Shown here: one piece after another, positions 49,840 to 61,886 of the stretch
How positions within the stretch are numbered: the first letter of the stretch is position 1
Layout of the letters: each line of letters begins with the position of its first letter
DNA from: Nymphaea colorata
Lineage: Eukaryota > Streptophyta > Magnoliopsida > Nymphaeales > Nymphaeaceae
Reading direction: 5' to 3'
Length of the DNA: 64,000 bases
Assembly (NCBI RefSeq): GCF_008831285.2
Contig: NC_045150.1
Span: forward strand, 4,660,001-4,724,000
The notes under the pieces: model-generated
Database searches by the model: none
What the model was told of the DNA's origin: nothing
Seen by the model: only the letters and a program-made list of their open reading frames with translations
Made by a program: the position numbers and the translations under genes

Positions 49840-50443
49840 GAAAGGTAAAAGAGAAAACAGAAAAGGAGAAAATGAGAACCGAAACAAATGTACAGAACAG
49901 TGGGCAACTTGGGAATGGGCATGAATATACACAAAGAAAATAAACATGCACATAGATGTGGAAGGGACTGCTTTTATGGAATTTTGCAGTAAGTACAAAA
50001 ATAAAAGGACAGAGAGGCATAAAGAAAAGGAGAAAATGTAATATCAAGCCTAGAACAAGTTTAAAAAAAAAAAATGACTAATATGCAATTCATGCAAGCA
50101 TAAAGTAGTCTTTCAGCACATCAATATCTACCACCAAGATCATTTACTATGTAATCCTTATAAGCAGAAACCAATGTATAGCACATGGATGTCTTCCACC
50201 AACTGATGAACTAACCCAAATATCTTGAAACTGGAAAACTAACATGTGTATTCGCATATATCAGAACCAAATCTCTTTCAAAACCTTAACACTTAACAGA
50301 GCTCAGCTTACTGGATGAAGAGAGAATCTTCCTCCCTCAAACAACAAAAGTTCCACTTGTTTTCTTCATTCTCCATTTCCCTTTAAAGGAACACCAAACA
50401 TAGCAAGAAGCATTGCTTTTAACAAAGAGTTCTGTTTTATATG
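49840..50443 (-). promoter_or_regulatory. Upstream region of pseudouridine synthase
   Basis: About 600 bp between the assumed start codon and the 3' LTR of copia C. A/G-rich, with an A12 run near 50062. Either the promoter, or the last part of an intron if a non-coding or coding first exon lies farther upstream. Confidence 0.4.
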
Positions 50444-50636
50444 TGTTACAGCCGGCAGCCTTAGAGAGAGAAAACGTAACTTCATTCACTAACCCTAATC
50501 TCCATAATAAAGAGATTAGGGTTGAAGAGAGATTTACAAAGACATCAATAGAAAATAGAGGAATGTTTAAAGAGACCTCCTAACTATTAAATATTGCAAA
50601 GAACCACCTAAAAACATAAACTCTTCTAATTCAACA
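50444..50636 (-). repeat. Copia C 3' LTR
   Basis: 193 bp with a perfect 12-bp inverted repeat AACCCTAATCTC / GAGATTAGGGTT (50491-50502 and 50512-50523) around CATAATAAA. It points toward the pseudouridine synthase gene. Confidence 0.93.
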
Positions 50637-52140
50637 CTCACCCTCAAGCTGGAGCATACATATTAATCATGCTCAGCTTGTCACAACATCTAGAATAGTC
50701 ACCAATAAGAAGAGCCTTAGTGAAGACATCTGTAGCTTGATCTTCTGATGATACATGAATGGTGGTTATGGTTCCTCCTTGAACGAGATCCCGAATGTAA
50801 TGGCAGTCCACTTCAATATGTTTAGTTCTCTCATGGAAAACTGGTTTATTCACAATGTATGTGGCTGCACGATTGTCACAATACATCTTCATCGGAAGCG
50901 GAATCGACACACTTAGGCTAGATAACATGGATTTAGCCCAAGTCATTTTAGCGGCAGTTTGAGCCATAGCTCTGTATTCAGATTCTGCACTAGATCTTGA
51001 CACCACACTTTGCTTTTTGCTTCTCCAGGATATAAGGTTGCCTCCCACAAATACACAGAATCCTGCGGTAGATTTCCTGTTTTCGACTGAGCCAGCATAG
51101 TCAGCATCACTATAGGCTTCCACTTCCAAGGTCTCGCCTTTGGTGAACAAAAGTCCTTTGCCAGGAGATGAATTCAGATATTTGACCACCATTAAAGCAG
51201 CATCCCAATGAACTTTCCTGGGTCTTTCCATAAATTGACTTAGTTTCCCCACTGCAAAACTAATGTCTGGATTGGTCACAGTAACATAGAGGAGCTTTCC
51301 AATAAGAGACCTGTATGATCGAGAATCGACTAATTCTGATTAGTCATCATAAAGATGTATGCGTGGATTCATAGGTAGATTGGCCGGTTTAGCTCCTAGC
51401 ATCCTGGTGTCTTGCAATAAATCTAGAACATACTTTCGTTGAGAGAGAACTACACCTTCCCTGTTGCGAGCCACCTCTATTCCCAAGAAATATCGTAGTT
51501 GACCAAGATCTTTCGTCACAAAGTGTTTTTGAATGAACAACTTTGTATCAGAAATTTCTTGATCAGAGTCACCTGTCAAGATAATATCATCAACATAAAC
51601 CACTAAAACGGTCATACCCCTGGAATTCTTCTTGATAAATAGAGAATGATCAAGAGAGGATCTCGCAAAGCCACATTTTGAGACTACCTTAGAGAACTTG
51701 TGAAACCAAGCATGAGGACTCTGCTTGAGTCCATAAATAGCTTTCTTCAGTTTGCACACTTTTCTACACTCCTCCTGTCGTTCAAACCCTGGTGGTTGTT
51801 GTATATAGACAATCTCATCGAGATCATCGTACAAAAAAGCATGTTTGACATCAAGCTGATACATGTGCCAGTCATGGTGTACAGCCATAGAGATGATAAG
51901 ATGAATGGTCCCCAACAGAGCAATAGGAGAGAAAGTCTCGAAGAAATCAATCCCGTAAGTCTGCGTGTAGCCCTTAGCAACCAACCGAGCTTTGTATCTT
52001 TTCATAGAACCATCAGAATTATATTTCACTGTTAATACCCACTTGGAGCCAACAATGTCACAACCAAGAGGAGGATCAACAAGTTCCCAAGCGTCTCGCT
52101 GAACTAATGCATCTATCTCTTCTTGCATAGCTTGTCTCTA
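50637..52140 (-). pseudogene. Copia C reverse transcriptase / RNase H
   Basis: Open from 52128: [53 protein letters not shown], then LRYFLGIEVARNREGVVLSQRKY. One in-frame TAA at about 51337-51342 (in HLYDD*SELVDS) splits it from 51279-50644, which carries TNPDISFAVGKLSQFMERP, YSDADYAGSVENRKST and ISWRSKKQ. It then runs through SSAESEYRAMAQ and DVFTKALLIGDYS. Only the one stop separates it from an intact RT/RH. Confidence 0.92.
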
Positions 52141-52431
52141 TTGGGTATCTAATAAGGCCTGTTGGTGACAAGTAGGAACTGCATGGGCCGCTAGAGCTTG
52201 AATAAACTGTTGCATACTTTTACCAACACCGTCAGTAGAAACAAAATGAGATATAGGATGCAGAGTACATTGTCACTTGCCTTTACGAAGAGCAATAGTC
52301 CTGACAGAGATCAGATGAACTAGGTATACTCACTTCAGATGTACTTACCTCCTAAGAAGCGGTTGGGAAAGGATCATGAGAAGGATCCTGTCGACGTGTG
52401 TAGACCAGCGGAGGATCACGAAACTTGGACA

Positions 52432-54192
52432 CTACAACGGGAGAATCCCCAGAAGGAGACTCGTAAGGGAATGACTCCAAAGGAATAGGAGGAATAGGTA
52501 GTGGGTAAGATGACAGCGGCATCTCAGTAGAGGTAGGTGGGGAACTATAATAGAACTATAATAAGGCTGAGAATCAAAGAACGTCACATCCGCACTGATA
52601 TACTCCTTTTGAGTCAAGGGGTCAAAGCATTTGTAACCTTTATGATTTCTGGAGTAGTCAATAAAAATACACTTAATGGCTTGGGCACCCAATTTATCAG
52701 GTGTGGGTCCAAGTATGTGAATGAAGCATGTGCAAGCAAATACTTTGGGAGCTACTGGAAACAAGGATCGTTGTGGGTACACAAATTTAATGGGAACCTT
52801 GTTGTCAATAGAGGATGAGAGTAAACGGTTGGTCAAGTAACAGGCAATGAGGATGGCATCTCCCAAAAAATATGCAGGTAGATTAGTATGAAGCATTAGG
52901 GAGCGTGCCACATTTAAAAGTTGGCGATGTTTCCGCTCAGCTACTCCATTTTGTTGGGAGGTATGAAGACAAGTAAACTGAGGAGAAATGCCATTATCAG
53001 AATAAAATTTCATTAAGGTGGATGCCTTGAACTCAAGAGCATTATCAGTGCGAACGCTTTTAACAAGAATACCAAACTGGGTCTTTATTTCAATAATAAG
53101 GTTCTTGAGAGTACATATGACCTCAGACTTTTCTTTCAAAAGAAAAACCCAAGTGACTCGAGAATAATCATCAACAATGACGAAGAAATAACGAAATCTA
53201 GACCTACTAGCAACTCTACTAGGACCCCACACATCAACATGAAGAAGATCAAATAGTCCACAACTGGACGGACTAAGACTCGATGAATAACTGTTATGGG
53301 TGTGCTTGCCAAGTTGACATGCCTCACACTGGAACGACTCTGTAACTGATAGATGATGAAGTAGGTGACGGAGCTTGGAGACAGATGAATGACCAAGTCT
53401 GAGATGCCACTGAAAGGAGGAGGACAATGAAGAAGTCGAGACGGCTGCAATACCCACAGAATCAGACAGGAAGTAGATGTCTCCTTTCTTACAGCCTCCA
53501 CCAATCGTCTTCCCAGTTTGCAAGTCCTGAAATGAACATACACCAGAGTCAAATGTAACACGACAATGTAAATCATTAATCAATTGTCCAACTGATAAAA
53601 GATTAGTGGGAAACTTAGGAGCATATAACACATTAGGAATTGTCATAGACTGAGAAATCTTAATATCTCCATAACCCATAATAGGAGACCATCTACCATC
53701 TGCAAGTCTCACATGACGTGTCTGAGGTAATGAGTGTAGCACGATAAACATAGAAGGCCTACTACAAAAGTATCTCGATGCTCCTGAATCAATAATCCAA
53801 GTAGTACATGTATCATGTGGAGCAGTATCAACGGACATAGCATTGTCTATCATAACTGTAGAAGCCGACGGTTGAGTAGATCTGTGTGCTAAGAACTCCT
53901 CATACTCTGACTTGTTGATATTCACAGTCACAGTCTCAAGATTGAAAGAAGGTAAAGACCCCTCTACTACTGATGAAGCTGCCTGGATAGATCCAATAGG
54001 AGACTGGAATGAATTCTTGCCCTGCTTAAATGTAACACCTTTTCCTAGAGGTATAGCGGAAGGACGACCAAGCTTATCCCAACATCTGTCTTCCAACTTA
54101 GGAGCATCTAACTTTACAGTAGAGCCATAAGAAAAGAGATTGCCTGTGTTCTTATGCTCATATTGTGTCTCTGTCTTGCCTTCAGCGGCCAT
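52432..54192 (-). pseudogene. Copia C gag-stub / protease / integrase
   Basis: Starts MAAEGKTETQ...NLFSYGSTVKLD and jumps within a few codons to LEDRCWDKLGRPS, the tail of the zinc knuckle. About 200 gag residues are deleted yet the frame stays open. Protease: TTWIIDSGASRYF. Integrase: WHLRLGHSSVSKLRHLL...CEACQLGKH, LHVDVWGPSRV, VRTDNALEFKA, HTSQQNGVAERKHRQLLNV, IDYSRNHKGYKCFDP. At 52542-52563 a perfect 11-bp tandem duplication (GAACTATAATA twice on plus) shifts the frame; the segment 52140-52431 carries more stops before RT. Confidence 0.92.
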
Positions 54193-54285
54193 AGTGCACG
54201 ACTTAACAATGTGATCTTAATCTGATTGCACTATGATACAATCAAGAGTATAGCGTGCAACAATCAACTTGAAAAAACTTAGGCA

Positions 54286-54341
<56 letters not shown>

Positions 54342-55155
54342 TTTCTTGCACCAAAAGCAGTCCTTAAAATAGAATTTCCGTGAACTTGCTGCTCAGTAAA
54401 TCAGTCCACCAATCACAGCAATCAATAAATGAACAAGAATATACGAACTTCTTGTTCAAAACAGGCCACCAGGCTTCTACGTATCCACATATGCCTATAA
54501 AAAAAAACTTTGTTGTTCAAATCAGTCCACCAATCACAACAATCAATAAATGAACAGGAATATATGAACTTGCTGTTCAAAACAGTCCACTAGGCTTCTA
54601 CGTATCTACAATAGCATATAAAAAAAACTTTGTTGTTTCAAATCAGTCCACCAGATTATAAAACAGACATTCAATCTGATAAAAAAATATACCCAATGTG
54701 CAGCTACTCCACTTGCAGCCACTTTTCCACAGTCATCAAAAATATGATAAGAATATGGTCCACGTGCATTTAATCTTCCACGAGCCCAGATCTGAACTGA
54801 ATCCACATGCAGCTACGCTTCCCATGAGCTTAGATCTGAATAATAATGGAGTCCATGTGCTGCTATTCATCCACGAAGCTAGATCTGACTTACAACTTTC
54901 CACTGCAACTCCCACACAGTTGCTTACGCTCCACTACATCCATGTTGGGGACCTAATCACAAATACCTTTCACATGTGATTAGGTTCCCCTTTCATGCTG
55001 CTTCACTATCTTTCGATCAGCAGAGAGAAGATAGAAAGGAAGGATAGAGGAAGAGAAGAAGTGGGAAGAAATGGGAGAGGAAGAGGAGAAGGGGTCGCCG
55101 GAAAATCACGACAACCGCTGGCGGAGAAGGGTGGAGATCGCCGGCTCTAATACCA
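54193..55155 (-). other. Copia C 5' leader
   Basis: Between the primer site and the gag stub. Holds a (CA)n(TA)n microsatellite at 54288-54339 and a segment of about 115 bp repeated in tandem with variation (CAAATCAGTCCACC...GGCTTCTACGTATC words around 54395-54660). No convincing ORF. Confidence 0.6.
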
Positions 55156-55348
55156 TGTTACAGTCGGCAGCCTTAGAGAAAGAAAACGTAACTTCATTCA
55201 CTAACCATAATCTCCATAATAAAGAGATTAGGGTTGAAGAGAGATTTACAAAGACATCAATAGAAAATAGAGGAATGTTTAAAGAGACCTCCTAACTATT
55301 AAATATTGCAAAGAACCACCTAGAAACATAAACTCTTCTAATTCAACA
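55156..55348 (-). repeat. Copia C 5' LTR
   Basis: 193 bp. It carries the same inverted repeat as the 3' LTR with one mismatch (AACCATAATCTC). Followed on the minus strand by the primer site. Confidence 0.93.
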
Positions 55349-55381
55349 ATATGCAGTGGAGTATTTCATTGAAAATAAACT

Positions 55382-55696
55382 ATGGATGGGCGCCGGGCTG
55401 GGCCGTTGGCGGGGGCCCGGTACCTAGCCAGTAACGGGCCAGGGCCCGGGCCCGAAAAAACGGGCCCGATGGAGCCCAACCCAGGCCTGGTAATATTAAA
55501 AAATATATATTAAATTTTTTAATATAAATTGTATTTTAAATAATAAAATATATATTATTAAATTTAAAAATATTAAAAAAATTATTTTATAATTTAAAAA
55601 TTATTCTTTTATTATAACCGGGCCAGTGCGGGCCGGATTCCCGAATATCGGGCCGGGCCCAGGCCCGAGTTTCGGGCCGACCCGATGCCCATCCGT
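55382..55696. mobile_element. MITE with GC-rich arms and AT-rich core
   Basis: 315 bp with ends ATGGATGGGC / GCCCATCCGT (terminal inverted repeats, one or two mismatches). It is flanked by the direct duplication AAAATAAACT (55372-55381 and 55697-55706), 10 bp as seen; 8-9 bp would fit hAT or Mutator. The arms are built of GGGCCGGGCCC words and the core (55495-55615) is almost pure A/T. No coding capacity. Confidence 0.8.
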
Positions 55697-55705
55697 AAAA
55701 TAAAC

Positions 55706-58700
55706 TCAGGGCCCTATTATGTGAAGTGAAGTAGGGTATCCGCGAGACAACTTGGAGAAGAGAAGCTTTGAATGCATAGTCATAAAAAAGGCTCTATAGT
55801 GGTCAAATTCAAAGACTAGCTTGCAGTCATCACAACTCACTCCCTGCTGAATGTCGAGCTCCAGAAGGGCATTAGTGTTCAGCTTCTTCAACTGGTGCAC
55901 CACACCACCATTGGTTCTACTGCAGTACATTCTGATCTCTTCTGGATAGCAAGAGACAGATTTTTCTTCTCTGCCACTGCCAAAAAAAGAACTTATCTGA
56001 CAAGCTAGAGATAGACCCATATCTTTATTTGTCTTGAAAATAAAAGATTCATCAAAAAATTGTCAAATTCATGGTGTAAACATTTTTTTTTAATTTACAA
56101 TAGCTCTTAACTCTTGTGTATAAAATGGTATTCTTCCTTTGATTTGGGTGTCTAGATCCCAACTTAAGTTTCAAAATTTCAATGTGAAAGGGACTTTCTG
56201 CATATGGTTTTGCCTACAAATTCCACTGATCATTAATTAGCTTTGTTTCTGCAACTATTGACAAAGAGAATAGCAATCCACGACCTAGCAAAATTACAAG
56301 GTGAACACTGAACAGTTGGATATGAATAGAGACTCTACGAGGATATTTGATTCAGTTCCTGGAATACATGATCCAGGATAACCTCTTTCTCGAACATGTG
56401 TTCCAGGACCGCAGCATCTTTTGTTTGATATTTCACTATGACCTCCTTCATGATGGTCACATGAGACGTGTGCAGTAACTAGCAAATCTCTTTGAGCTGG
56501 TAGACTAGGACAACCTTCCCCTCTTCCTCTACTGCAGTGCCACAATGTTGATCATCTGAGTTATCTAGTGTGCTTCCACTACTCTCTGACTTCAATCTAT
56601 CCTGACAAAGACAAAGATGAAAGTGGCGACAATGGTTCTGGTAAATGGGAAAACACCTAATCCTACTCGATTCCTCTTTAAATGCCCCAGAGGGCCAGAG
56701 ATAAGTAATTCATGATCAGAGACCTTAGAACATGATTGTTTTCTGTCAAGGAGAAGGAAATTATGCGTCCTTTTGTTGTTCTGATCTGGTCTGAGGGAAG
56801 AAAGAATAAACTATCTACACCCAGAACTCTCTAGATCAAAACGACAGCGACAGGCAAGCCAAGAAGAATATGTGTCTATGTGTGTGTGGGAGAGAAAGAG
56901 AGGGAGGGAGCCATACAATTGCGAGAATACAAAGTTCAAGCAACCCTTATAATGCAAATCTGATTCAACAAGGGATTGATTTCACTATGTTTTTGTTAAA
57001 GTTCACTAATGATAATAAACAGATTGCTTCTTAAGGAGGTCAAACAGGTAAATTTGGCCTTGATGACGAGAAAAATTGTTAAGAAGAGAAAACTATAAAA
57101 AGGCCCATCTAGATACCAATGGAGGAATATGAAATTTTAAACAACTAAAGAATCAAACCATGCGTGCATGACATGTTACAAATATAAAATAAAATGCCAA
57201 CTACTAGTTTAGCAAGAAGTTGCTTGAACAAGACATCTAAAAAATGGTTTAATGAAAGCAAATAACCACACAATTGAGCATACCAAATATGCAGTCTTCT
57301 AGAGCAAAATCAATTATACCCACCTGAACACCCAATATACTTGATAAGCATAGTTGTCCATCCACCAGTTGAGCATAGAATTTCACAACCTGATCCCAAG
57401 GTCTCCCATACATGAAGCAGTAAGCTTCCCTATCATGTTGAAAGATAAGATATTGAAGGAAAAAGTTGAGTACACAGTACTAAAAAACACAAGCTAAAGA
57501 GAGAACCAACAGAACTGCTATGCAAGATCCCAAAATGTTCATCAACATTGTGCCAATTACATATTAAATAAGATCATTTAGGGAAAAAATCTGCCGGCTT
57601 CTCTCTATTTTTGATTATTTGAAATTTGTATAGATTTTTTCTCTATGAGAACACCTCTTCAGTTCCAGAAGCAAACTGGACAAAAGATAGTATAAATGAA
57701 AAATGTCCCTGGCCGGATAATGCTAGAAGCAATCCAGCTAACTAAATATGGAAAGACATGGAAAGAACCAGGCCTGGAAATCGGGCCGGGCCAGGCCAGG
57801 CCGACCCGATAAATTTGTGTCGTTAAATACCTGGTTCTGGACCAGGCCGGGCCAGGTACCGTGCTGGGTGGAGGATGTCTGAGGCCCGAGCTGGCCCGTT
57901 TTAAACCGTTAAATGGGTCAGGCCGGGCCCGGTCGGGTCAGGCCATCATATACATGGTGATGTTGGAAAAGAGGAGCAGAAGATGGTGAAATAGGGGAAA
58001 CGATTGGCGGTGGCTGACGTTCATCGGTGGGGTTATGACTGCTGGTGAACTGCGCCCTCTGGTGAAGATATTTGGGCTGGGAGATGAACCCCACGAGATG
58101 GCGAAACAAGGGCTGGACCAGAGTTCGAAGGGGAGCAGTGACGGTGAATGACAGATGAACAAGGGTGAATCAAGTACATGGGGGTGGTATTACAGCCAGT
58201 TAGACGCCTTAAGTTAAAGGCTATATCACCATATTCACACACCTTAAGTTAAAGGCTATGCATCATGGAGTCATGGACATTTACAAAAGTTTTGAGTTGC
58301 CAGTGTTGGACACTTAGAGACACAAACACGGCCATGACATGCATCCATCTGGGAGGCAGATTAACATGTCAAGATGCTCCATGACTTAAAGAGTCAGACC
58401 GACAACCCTGACTAGATTCATCATTGATGGTGCATGAAAGGCAGTAAAATAATTACAGAAAGCGGCTCAAAAATTTTAAGAATAACTTTTAGTGAAAAAG
58501 AAAACAAGGGGTTTCTACAAAATATACCTTTCTTCTTCTTGGTGTCATGTGTCTTTTTTGTACTTTTGGCATGATCGACCTCCACAGCCCCTCCCCCAGC
58601 CACCCCCCCCCCCCCCTTCCCCGCCTTTTTTCCCACTTTCTTTCTCTCTGGCATGGGACACTAATATCGGCATCAAGGAGTCCATTCATCTAGGGCATAG

Positions 58701-59963
58701 GGTATGATTCTCTTTTTGCCTTCTCTTTCTTTACTTTTCTCCTTTATTTTATGCAAAAGTGGGGGTAGGCCAAATATACAATATTCAATGATGTTATATA
58801 TATATATATATATATATATATAGCTCATCATGTCTAAGACAATGTACCCATCTCCAACACCAATACCCATCATATCCGTGTTCATGCAATAAAGGTTAAA
58901 GAACAGTGGAAAGGATCAAATTTTGCAAAACTATCCATACATGAAGTCAAGACCATAGCATAAATAAGACTAGTTTCTGACCTGATTGCAGTAAAAATGA
59001 TCCAGTCAAATAGAAACAGTCAGAGATGGAAAGAACCAACATACTGTTAAGGACAGTACAAACTAGGAAGGTATGGAATGTTGCAAAAGTATCCAGACAT
59101 AAGTCCAAGATCACAGTGAAATAAAATAAGGCTTACAAACACTTCTAACTTCTACAGGAAAAGAGTGGCAAATAAACCAGGATATATTTAGTTCTTGCTA
59201 GTCAAACAAGAAGAAAAATATGCATTAGATTCAACAAAGAACTGAGGAAGAATGATAGACCACACATATATTTATTTTGGAAGAAATTCTTTCAACTTTA
59301 TTAGTATAGAAGAAGAAAGTATAAGACAGAAACCTGAAGGTAGAAGCTTTATAAGCTCAAATGGATTCAAAAGTTCCAAAATTGACAACTAATGCCTAAA
59401 AGATCAACTGTTAGACACCTGCAATTAAGCTCCATAACGAAAAGGGTTCATAGAAGAGAATCATAACTGCTATTATCATGCATAGGAATACCAAGGGAAG
59501 ATACTTTAAAAGATGCTCAATCAATACTTGTCAGAAGGGCTTAAAGTTCACAAAAAGCCTCTTTGGCAAGAGATTGATGTGTTGTTTCTCTGACAAAGAG
59601 GAAGATGTGGTATTTCCGTGGATCTAAAGACATGTTATCATTAGGAGAGAAAAGGACCATAACGTGGACGTTATCTCAGCATGTGTACCCCTTGTTCCAA
59701 GGTCATAGTTAAACAAGTTCGAGACACAGTCAACACTGTCACTTTAACTTTATCTATTTCAATTTTTAATTCATATTTACTTACAGTATTCTTCCCTTAG
59801 AATATGTCATCAACCATATTGAAATCAACGTCGTATTATTGCATGTAGCCAAAGATATTCATTGCCTTGTGTAGAAGGGCCTTTCAATACCTTAACAGCT
59901 AGTCACTCAGGACTTTACAATCGAGAAGAGTGTGTGCGTGTGTGTGTGTGAGAGAGAGAGAGA

Positions 59964-59994
<31 letters not shown>

Positions 59995-60940
59995 TTTCTT
60001 AAACATCGAAATTCGTAACATCAGCTATTCAATCAGGACTTTAAAATCGATACGAGATCTGAACAGACGGTCAACTAAACTACATTAACGTGCTCCAATT
60101 TCTGTTTATAAGCACGGTTTCGTTTACGCAATATTCACAAATAATACGACCAAGCAGTCTTACCGAAAGCTATTCAAAACCGCGACATATGATAAAAGTA
60201 AGAAAAGTTTCCGAATGAACCAAACATTCAATCATCTTGCATCTGCTAATTTCGACTAAATTGGCATCCTTCAGCAAGTCCCGTACTTCAAATTTCTTCC
60301 AAGAATGAGATAACCCTCGCCAATCACAACTAACAAGAAACTCAAATGTAAACTGACTATAACAGCAAAAGAACTAGGAGACCATGTCCTCGTTCTCAGA
60401 ATGCACTCAAGAGAAAAAAAAAAAAGGTAAAACTTCGATGAACAAGGAAATCAACGAAGCCTTTTGAATATCCAAGTCAGAATCACTTCCCAAAAAAAAT
60501 AAAAAAAAAACGAAAGTCTATGCATCAAAATTACATCGTAAAAAAAAAGGCGACAACAACAACCAAATTCGCAAAATCCGATGAAACCAACCATCCAATC
60601 ACGAAGTTAAAAATCGTACCACGGCGCTAATCGCACATGAAAGTAAAGACATCTACCAAACAAAAACGAAAGAGCAAATGACCAAGCTTCATGAACTAAA
60701 GATGTCAAATCAGTAAGATAATTTGACAATCCAAAAGAGGAAGGAACCGAAGGATGAAGATTCAAGAACACAGTACCTGGCCGTCCAGCGCATGGACTCA
60801 AGCCCGTCATTGTGATCATAATGAACATGGATCTTCTCGCCCGTTACTGGTTCCATTCTAGCGATTCTCTCTATAATTCGAGGAAGGATACACGTCCGGG
60901 TTATAAGCTTCGCGGCCGCGTCAAAGAGAATGGCGACCAT
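55706..60940 (-). CDS. Unrecognised plant protein, four exons, frame problem in exon 3
   Basis: Exons: 60940-60777, 57429-57324, 56601-56298, 55976-55706. ATG 60940 gives VAILFDAAAKLITRTCIL, then MEPVTGEKIHVHYDHNDGL and MRWTAR|EAYCFMYGRPWDQVVKFYAQLV, joined in phase across a 3.3-kb intron. Exon 3 continues from exon 2 as DRLKSESSGSTLDNSDDQHC...EEEGK and hits a TAG. The plus-one frame is open (CPSLPAQRDLLVTAHVSCDHHE...GTESN) to its GT donor and joins exon 4 in phase (GREEKSVSCYPEEIRMYC...ALLELDIQQGVSCDDCKLVFEFDHYRAFF). The total, 845 nt, is one base off a multiple of three. So either a one-base indel lies at about 56500-56540, or the exon 2/3 boundary is different. I do not recognise the family; it is soluble-looking, with no signal peptide or TM. 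About 280 codons. Confidence 0.65.
57430..60776 (-). other. Intron 1 of the unrecognised gene
   Basis: 3.3 kb. Contains a GGGCCGGGCC/CCGACCCG-rich patch (57775-57950) similar in composition to the MITE arms and probably a transposon end; a direct repeat of CCTTAAGTTAAAGGCTAT at about 58208 and 58242; a C14-type run (about 58603-58616); an (AT)n (58795-58820); and GT/GA runs (59936-59993). No coding evidence. Confidence 0.5.
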
Positions 60941-61581
60941 GTCCACAATCTTTACCCCTTCCAGACATGCGGGTTTCGTTACTTCGTAGGACAGATTTGT
61001 CCAGGCTCATGGCGGGGTCATAAATGGACTAGTTTTAGATTTACCTCATTCGATTGGATTTGACGGTGAGTTGCGTCACGAAGTGGGGACGTTTGCTATA
61101 GAGCATTATGTCCTCGTTCCAAATTTATGCTTAGTTTTTTATGAATTCACCCTAATTTTTAGAAAAAAATCAAAGCGAATTAACATAATTTTTTTGGCTA
61201 TCAAATACCCCGTATATTTAACAAAATGTATACAGCCTACTTTGTTAAATCTCTTTCTTTTTTCATGCACTTTAAATATTTTTTGCTGAATACCAACAAA
61301 TATGAGCATTAGTGTGCCTGAGTTTGAGCAAAATGATGGGATGGTATAACCATGTAAGTTCAAAATCTCCTCTTGTCAGAGCAAGAGGTAAAACTGGCAA
61401 TTGTTTTCAAGGAGATGCCATATAACAAGCAAAACATTGATGTTTAAGTTTTAGAGAGGAGTTTTAAAACTCACATACATTTGAAAGTGGGAGATCTATA
61501 TGAGATGACCTGACCCGTTTCATGGATGTGAGGTTTGACCATGAAGAGCATCCTTATTATGCGAAGTATAGAAGAAGTACT
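60941..61581. other. Upstream of unrecognised gene
   Basis: No coding sequence supported. The first part should contain the promoter and leader of the gene at 60940; the rest borders copia D. AT-rich, no clear repeats. Confidence 0.4.
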
Positions 61582-61886
61582 TGTAACGTGGTTCAACTCT
61601 TGGGAGAGTCTACATCCACGACGGAAAGAATACTCTCTCAATCTCTCATCCATTTTCATGAGATAGAGAGGTTCCATTTAAAGAGATTTTCTTGTTTACA
61701 TTTGGAACAAATTCATTATCAGTCAAGGTTACAATTGCCGATTTTGCAGGGATTGAGTTTCCCTTGTGCTGATCCTCTTGAGATTTATTTCTTTTGATGG
61801 TGGTCTCATCCTTATCTTGAGAAGTGCATCCTTGATTTGTACGCATGGTGCCCACAGTTTCATGTGTGATAGACATATCCTTAACA
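61582..61886 (-). repeat. 3' LTR of copia D
   Basis: On the minus strand a polypurine tract (ATGAGGGGGG, plus 61887-61898) precedes TGTTAAGGATATG, which starts the LTR at 61886. A plausible end is ...CCACGTTACA at 61582 (305 bp). The right side of the element and the matching target duplication are outside the window, so the far edge is an estimate. Confidence 0.55.

Larger units (their letters stand above)
50444..55348 (-). mobile_element. Copia C: LTR retrotransposon lacking most of gag
   Basis: 4,905 bp on the minus strand, flanked by the 5-bp duplication ATATG (50439-50443 and 55349-55353). 193-bp LTRs at 55156-55348 (5') and 50444-50636 (3'), four differences by eye. The primer site TGGTATTAGAGCC lies just inside the 5' LTR (one change from consensus); the polypurine tract lies by 50637-50650. 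It is the same family as copia A and B by LTR and protein similarity. Protease, integrase, RT and RNase H are recognisable; gag is almost entirely missing. Confidence 0.95.

Noticed and set aside
41889-60940. Pseudouridine synthase and the unrecognised gene as one long gene split by copia C
   Set aside because: The upstream gene has its own stop codon (55706-55708), and the synthase totals a complete in-phase 361 codons with a usable ATG; no splice link was found, although an upstream non-coding exon is not excluded.
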